Source: Sphingomonas panacis (lineage in GTDB: Bacteria; Pseudomonadota; Alphaproteobacteria; Sphingomonadales; Sphingomonadaceae). Taken from it: a stretch of 64,000 nt of DNA. Numbering within the stretch: position 1 is the stretch's first letter; each line of letters begins with the position of its first letter. The position numbers were made by a program, and so were the translations under genes. The notes below the pieces were generated by a model. That model did not search any database. It saw only the letters and a program-made list of their open reading frames with translations, and was not told the DNA's origin. Location of the stretch: NCBI RefSeq assembly GCF_001717955.1, contig NZ_CP014168.1:248001-312000 (forward strand), written 5' to 3'. Of this stretch, positions 60,764 through 64,000 are shown piece after piece.

Positions 60764-60808
60764 CGCTCGGGACTTGGGAGGTGCCCATCCGCACCTCCCC
60801 ACCTCACC

Positions 60809-61609
60809 TCAATGCACGAACCGCGCGACCACGTCGCGGTAGCTGCGGCTCACCTTCACCTGCGCGCCGCTCCCCAGCACCAGGAAGCACTCGCCATTGG
60901 TGTGCGGCTTCACCTCCTTCACCAGATCTAGGTTGACGATCGTCGAGCGATGCACGCGCTGGAACCGGCGCGGGTCGAGCCGTTTCTCCAGATCCTTCAT
61001 CGTCTCGCGCAGGATCAGCGTGTTGTCGCCGGTGTAGATGCACATGTAATCGCCCGCCGCGTCGATCCGCTCGATCGTGTCGACATCGACGCGGAAGATC
61101 TGGCCGCGATCCTTGATGTTGATGAGCTTCTCGAAGCGGTTGGCCGAAACCTGATCGCCGCCGTCGACGATATCCTCGACCGAATCGGGCGCGACTTCGG
61201 CGAGCACCTCGCGGAGCCGGTCGACCTCCTCGACGCCGCGTTTCTCGGCGAGCCGCTGACGCACGCGGTCGAGCGTGTCGGCGAGCCGCGCCTCGTCGAC
61301 CGGCTTCATCAGATAATCGGTCGCCTGCGCCTCGAACGCCTTCAGCGCGTGGTCCGAATAGGCGGTCACGAACACGAACAACGGCGGTTCGACTTCCATC
61401 AGCCCCTGCACCACGGAAAAGCCGTCGAAGCCGGGCATCTGGATGTCGAGGAATACGAGGTCGGGTTTGTGAGTCTTGATCGCGCGGATCGCCTCGCGGC
61501 CATTGGCGCATTTCTCGATGATCTCGACATCGTCATGCGCTTGCAGTCTCAGCTCAAGCCCCTGAATTGCAAGGGGTTCGTCATCGACCAGGATGGTACG
61601 GATCGTCAT
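60809..61609 (-). CDS. LytTR-family response regulator
   Basis: A 266-residue response regulator of the LytR/AlgR type. The receiver domain has the acidic pair in ILVDDEP, the phosphoacceptor Asp55 in LVFLDIQMPGF, and VTAYSDHALKAF and YLMKPVD near its end. The C-terminal LytTR DNA-binding domain runs from about residue 165 (FEKLINIKDRGQIFRVDV) to FQRVHRSTIVNLDLVKEV and VSRSYRDVVARFV. It overlaps the kinase gene by four bases (ATGA). The signal and targets are unknown. Confidence 0.95.
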   Translation of the reverse strand: MTIRTILVDDEPLAIQGLELRLQAHDDVEIIEKCANGREAIRAIKTHKPDLVFLDIQMPGFDGFSVVQGLMEVEPPLFVFVTAYSDHALKAFEAQATDYLMKPVDEARLADTLDRVRQRLAEKRGVEEVDRLREVLAEVAPDSVEDIVDGGDQVSANRFEKLINIKDRGQIFRVDVDTIERIDAAGDYMCIYTGDNTLILRETMKDLEKRLDPRRFQRVHRSTIVNLDLVKEVKPHTNGECFLVLGSGAQVKVSRSYRDVVARFVH

Positions 61610-62712
61610 GCGGCCTCTCTCTTCGGTTCCTCTAACTGGAACGGTATCTCAATCTCGACCCCATACCCGCCCCCTGGGATCGAACGTGTTTCGAAACGGT
61701 GGTCAGACCCGAAAGTCTGCGCCAGCCGCTCCCTGATGTTGGCGAGCCCCACGCCTGTCGATGCGCTTGCCCGCGCTTTCGTTTCATACAAGCCCGGCCC
61801 GGTATCGGATACGGCGATCTGCACCCGATCCCCGCTCAACCGCGCGGTAACGTTGATTTCGGCCCCCTCTTCCTTGGGCGTCACCGCATATTTGATCGCG
61901 TTTTCGACGAGCGGCTGAAGCAGCAGCGACGGCAGCCGCGCCTGCGACACGCGCGGATCGATCTCGAAGCTCGGGCGCAAGCGGTCCTCGAAGCGCATCT
62001 TCTCGATTTCGAGATAGAGCTTCAGGGTTTCAACCTCCTGCTGGAGCGTCACGTTCGCGGTCGGCTCGTTGGCGAGCGTATAGCGCAGGAACGACGACAG
62101 CCGGCTCAGCATCGCATTGGCGCGCTCGGTCTGCTTGAGCAGCACGAGCGTCGAGATCGAGTTGAGCGTGTTGAACAGGAAATGCGGGTTGAGCTGGTAG
62201 CGCAGCATCGCGAGCTGCGCCGAGCTGGCGGTGTTCTCCAGCGCCGCCATCTGGTCCATCTGCGCTTCGACGATCAGATAGAAATTGATCCCGAAATACA
62301 GCGCCGACCAGCCGGCGAGCACGGTGAAGTTGAGAAAGATCGTCCCCAGCACCAGCCCGAGGTTCAATCCCGGATCGGCGAGCTTGATGAACGAGAACGA
62401 AAACGCGTCGAGCACCGAATACAGCACCGTCGCCACCGCGAGCGTGACGATCGTCAGCAGGATCGCGGCGAGCTGCCGCTGGCTCCGGTAATAATGGTAC
62501 AAGGTCGAGAGCAGCAACGTGATGCAATAGCCGACGATCGATTCGACGATCACCGGCACCACACCCGAAATGTCCTGCCCGTTCGACACGCTCGAGACGC
62601 TGCGCAACAGCAGATAGCCGGACCACCCCGCCGCCTGCAGCCGCCAGAACGCGCGCCCCTTGTCCTCGAAAAACGGCCGCGAGAAGATCGCGGGAAGGGA
62701 AAACAGCGCCAT
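61606..62712 (-). CDS. LytS-type membrane sensor histidine kinase
   Basis: A 368-residue histidine kinase with an N-terminal membrane part of about four helices (residues 20-165). A kinase core follows with the phosphorylated His in LRYQLNPHFLFNTLNSIS (His_kinase family, as in LytS/YehU) and an ATPase domain (LLQPLVENAIKYAV, VSDTGPGLYE, GVGLANIRERL). No large extracellular sensor domain is present, so the signal is probably sensed in the membrane. The ATG at 62712 is used; the upstream frame crosses repeats. Forms a two-component pair with the overlapping LytTR gene. Confidence 0.94.
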   Translation of the reverse strand: MALFSLPAIFSRPFFEDKGRAFWRLQAAGWSGYLLLRSVSSVSNGQDISGVVPVIVESIVGYCITLLLSTLYHYYRSQRQLAAILLTIVTLAVATVLYSVLDAFSFSFIKLADPGLNLGLVLGTIFLNFTVLAGWSALYFGINFYLIVEAQMDQMAALENTASSAQLAMLRYQLNPHFLFNTLNSISTLVLLKQTERANAMLSRLSSFLRYTLANEPTANVTLQQEVETLKLYLEIEKMRFEDRLRPSFEIDPRVSQARLPSLLLQPLVENAIKYAVTPKEEGAEINVTARLSGDRVQIAVSDTGPGLYETKARASASTGVGLANIRERLAQTFGSDHRFETRSIPGGGYGVEIEIPFQLEEPKREAA

Positions 62713-62760
62713 GCCGCCCACCCTAGCCCGGCTGGAAGAAGAGCGCAAAGTCACCAGATC

Positions 62761-62871
62761 GTCGCCCCGGCCTACGCCAGGGGCGACGATAGCCGTTCCC
62801 CCGCGAAAGCGGGGGGCCAGAGCCAGGAGCGCAACGCCTGCGGCTCTGCCCCCCCGCTTTCGCGGGGGAAC
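62761..62871. repeat. Family B half plus family A REPIN
   Basis: A single diverged family B palindrome (GTCGCCCCGG at 62761 and GGGGCGAC ending at 62787) is followed by a family A REPIN with arms at 62795-62824 and 62842-62871. The same B-then-A order with a spacer of less than 10 bases is seen at 12356-12528. It separates the divergent kinase and TelA genes. Confidence 0.85.
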
Positions 62872-62918
62872 GGGAAGCGCTAAAGGCGAAGAACAGCCAG
62901 AGATTGCAAAACCTCGTG

Positions 62919-62936
62919 TGTTATTTACATATAACA
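62919..62936. promoter_or_regulatory. Palindromic candidate operator upstream of telA
   Basis: TGTTAT-N6-ATAACA, an 18-base perfect-arm palindrome in AT-rich DNA, lies 39 bases before the TelA start codon where a promoter is expected. The binding protein is unknown. Inferred from symmetry and position. Confidence 0.4.
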
Positions 62937-62974
62937 GCTTGAGACGGGCAAACACCCGCAAAGGAAAAGAGACG

Positions 62975-64000
62975 ATGGCCGATACCGACACGACCGAGCA
63001 GAGCCTGGTGCTGACCCCGCCCGATCCCGTGCCCGTCGTCGCGCCTGCCAAGGCCGCCGGGCTGGTGCCGGTCGACGACAAGGTCCGCACCCAGCTTCAG
63101 GCCAAGGTGTCGGGCTTCGTCGACGAGCTCGTCGCGCAGGACGTCAACTCTCCCGAATTCGGCAAGCGAGTCGATGCGATCGCGGCGATGGGGCAGAAGG
63201 AGATCCGCGACGCCGCCGGCCAGTCGAACCGCTTCCTCGATCGTCCCGTCAAGGCGATGGACGGCGAAGGCAGCGTCGGCGCCGATCTCACCGAGCTTCG
63301 CCGCACGATCGAAAAGCTCGATCCCGCCGCCAACAGCAGCCTGTTGTCGGGCAAGGGCGGCCTCGTCAGCAAGATCTTCGGCGGCGGCATCACCAGCTAT
63401 TTCGACAAATACCGCTCCTCGCAGACTCACATCAACGCCATCCTCAAGACGCTCGCGCGCGGCAAGGACGAGCTGCTGATGGACAATGCCGCGATCGATA
63501 CCGAGCGCGCCAACCTGTGGTCGGCGATGGGCCGGCTCGAACAGATGATCGTGCTGTCCAAGGAAATGGACAGCCGCCTCGAAGACAAGGCCAACGAGCT
63601 CGACCATAGCGACCCCGCCAAGGCCAAAGCGATCCGCGAGACCGCATTGTTCTACGTCCGCCAGCGCACGCAGGATCTGCTGACACAGATGGCGGTGACG
63701 GTGCAGGGCTATCTCGCGCTCGATCTCGTCAAGAAGAACAATGTCGAGCTGGTGAAGGGCGTCGATCGCGCTTCGACCACCACCGTCTCCGCGCTTCGCA
63801 CCGCCGTCACCGTCGCGCAGGCGCTGGCCAACCAGAAGCTCGTGCTCGACCAGATCACCGCGCTCAACACCACCACCGCCAACATCATCGACGCCACCGG
63901 CAAGCTGCTCAAGAGCCAGACCGCGACGATCCACGAACAGGCCGCCGCCTCGACCATCCCCGTCGAGACGCTCCAGCGCGCATTCCAGAACATCTACGAT
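62975..64000 (+). CDS. TelA-family (toxic anion resistance) protein, partial
   Basis: The first 342 codons of a TelA/KlaA-family protein; the gene runs off the right edge of the window. After a Pro/Asp-rich start the body is long-helical and charged, with NSPEFGKRVDAIAAMGQKEI, RPVKAMDGEG, ITSYFDKYRSSQTHINAIL, DNAAIDTERANLWSAMGRLE and VQGYLALDLVKKNNVELVKG, the usual TelA order. Family members are named for tellurite resistance on plasmids, but chromosomal copies are linked to envelope stress and antibiotic tolerance. AAAGGAAAAG precedes the ATG. A palindrome in its promoter region suggests specific regulation. Confidence 0.92.
   Translation, partial: MADTDTTEQSLVLTPPDPVPVVAPAKAAGLVPVDDKVRTQLQAKVSGFVDELVAQDVNSPEFGKRVDAIAAMGQKEIRDAAGQSNRFLDRPVKAMDGEGSVGADLTELRRTIEKLDPAANSSLLSGKGGLVSKIFGGGITSYFDKYRSSQTHINAILKTLARGKDELLMDNAAIDTERANLWSAMGRLEQMIVLSKEMDSRLEDKANELDHSDPAKAKAIRETALFYVRQRTQDLLTQMAVTVQGYLALDLVKKNNVELVKGVDRASTTTVSALRTAVTVAQALANQKLVLDQITALNTTTANIIDATGKLLKSQTATIHEQAAASTIPVETLQRAFQNIYD

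Overview
The window is high-GC, densely packed DNA from an alphaproteobacterium, most likely Sphingomonadaceae (Sphingomonas sensu lato). The signs are the head of a gene transfer agent cluster, the order ybgC-tolQRAB-pal, divergent lysC/ubiG, a C4-pathway 5-aminolevulinate synthase, an RSH-type (p)ppGpp enzyme, a FucP-like importer with a galactose/arabinose cluster, and many palindromic REP-like repeats. The genus is an inference from gene content; no rRNA lies here. With the calls below, no gene-free stretch exceeds 300 bases. The larger gaps hold repeats, a tRNA, a riboswitch or promoter DNA.

Layout. 1-1069: small and large terminase genes of a probable GTA. 1202-2590: a ribbon-helix-helix/SPFH/membrane-protein operon. 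2807-7555: Tol-Pal cell-envelope operon. 7621-8126: a single-domain GIY-YIG nuclease gene bracketed by inverted REP-like hairpins. 8133-12354: flavin oxidoreductase, YjbQ, lysC, ubiG. 12549-14860: betaine/choline-type ABC importer. 15025-19013: SDR, MipA-like outer membrane protein, two Tat-exported ferritin-like proteins. 19076-21103: TPP riboswitch and thiC. 21144-21943: ParDE and an orphan Phd-like antitoxin. 21986-31917: sugar-acid catabolism in two divergent operons: galactose or arabinose dehydrogenase, lactonase, dehydratase, kinase, aldolase, semialdehyde dehydrogenase, transporter and regulator. 32371-32446: tRNA-Ala. 33822-40153: SDR, RSH enzyme, pgi, lepB, rnc. 40216-40865: HigBA-like toxin-antitoxin pair. 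40897-51642: glycosyltransferase, Rieske protein, gor, M13 peptidase, dprA, plsY, murI, hemA. 52495-54383: btaBA betaine-lipid genes. 54613-58036: rpiB-glyA-nrdR and a GIY-YIG/TrmJ fusion. 58132-62712: Aur1-like PAP2, EVE protein, DUF3297, LytTR response regulator and kinase. 62975-end: TelA-family protein.

The least expected signals are these. (1) Two unrelated-looking single-domain GIY-YIG nuclease genes each sit between inverted copies of a different dispersed repeat family. Elsewhere in the window the same arms face each other across a short spacer. This looks like an autonomous nuclease cassette with MITE/REPIN-like derivatives. (2) One of these cassettes has become joined in frame to the tRNA methyltransferase TrmJ through its own repeat. 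(3) btaA, the first betaine-lipid gene, is preceded by three 7-mers spaced by 4 bases in the pattern of a PhoB box, which suggests membrane-lipid replacement under phosphate starvation.
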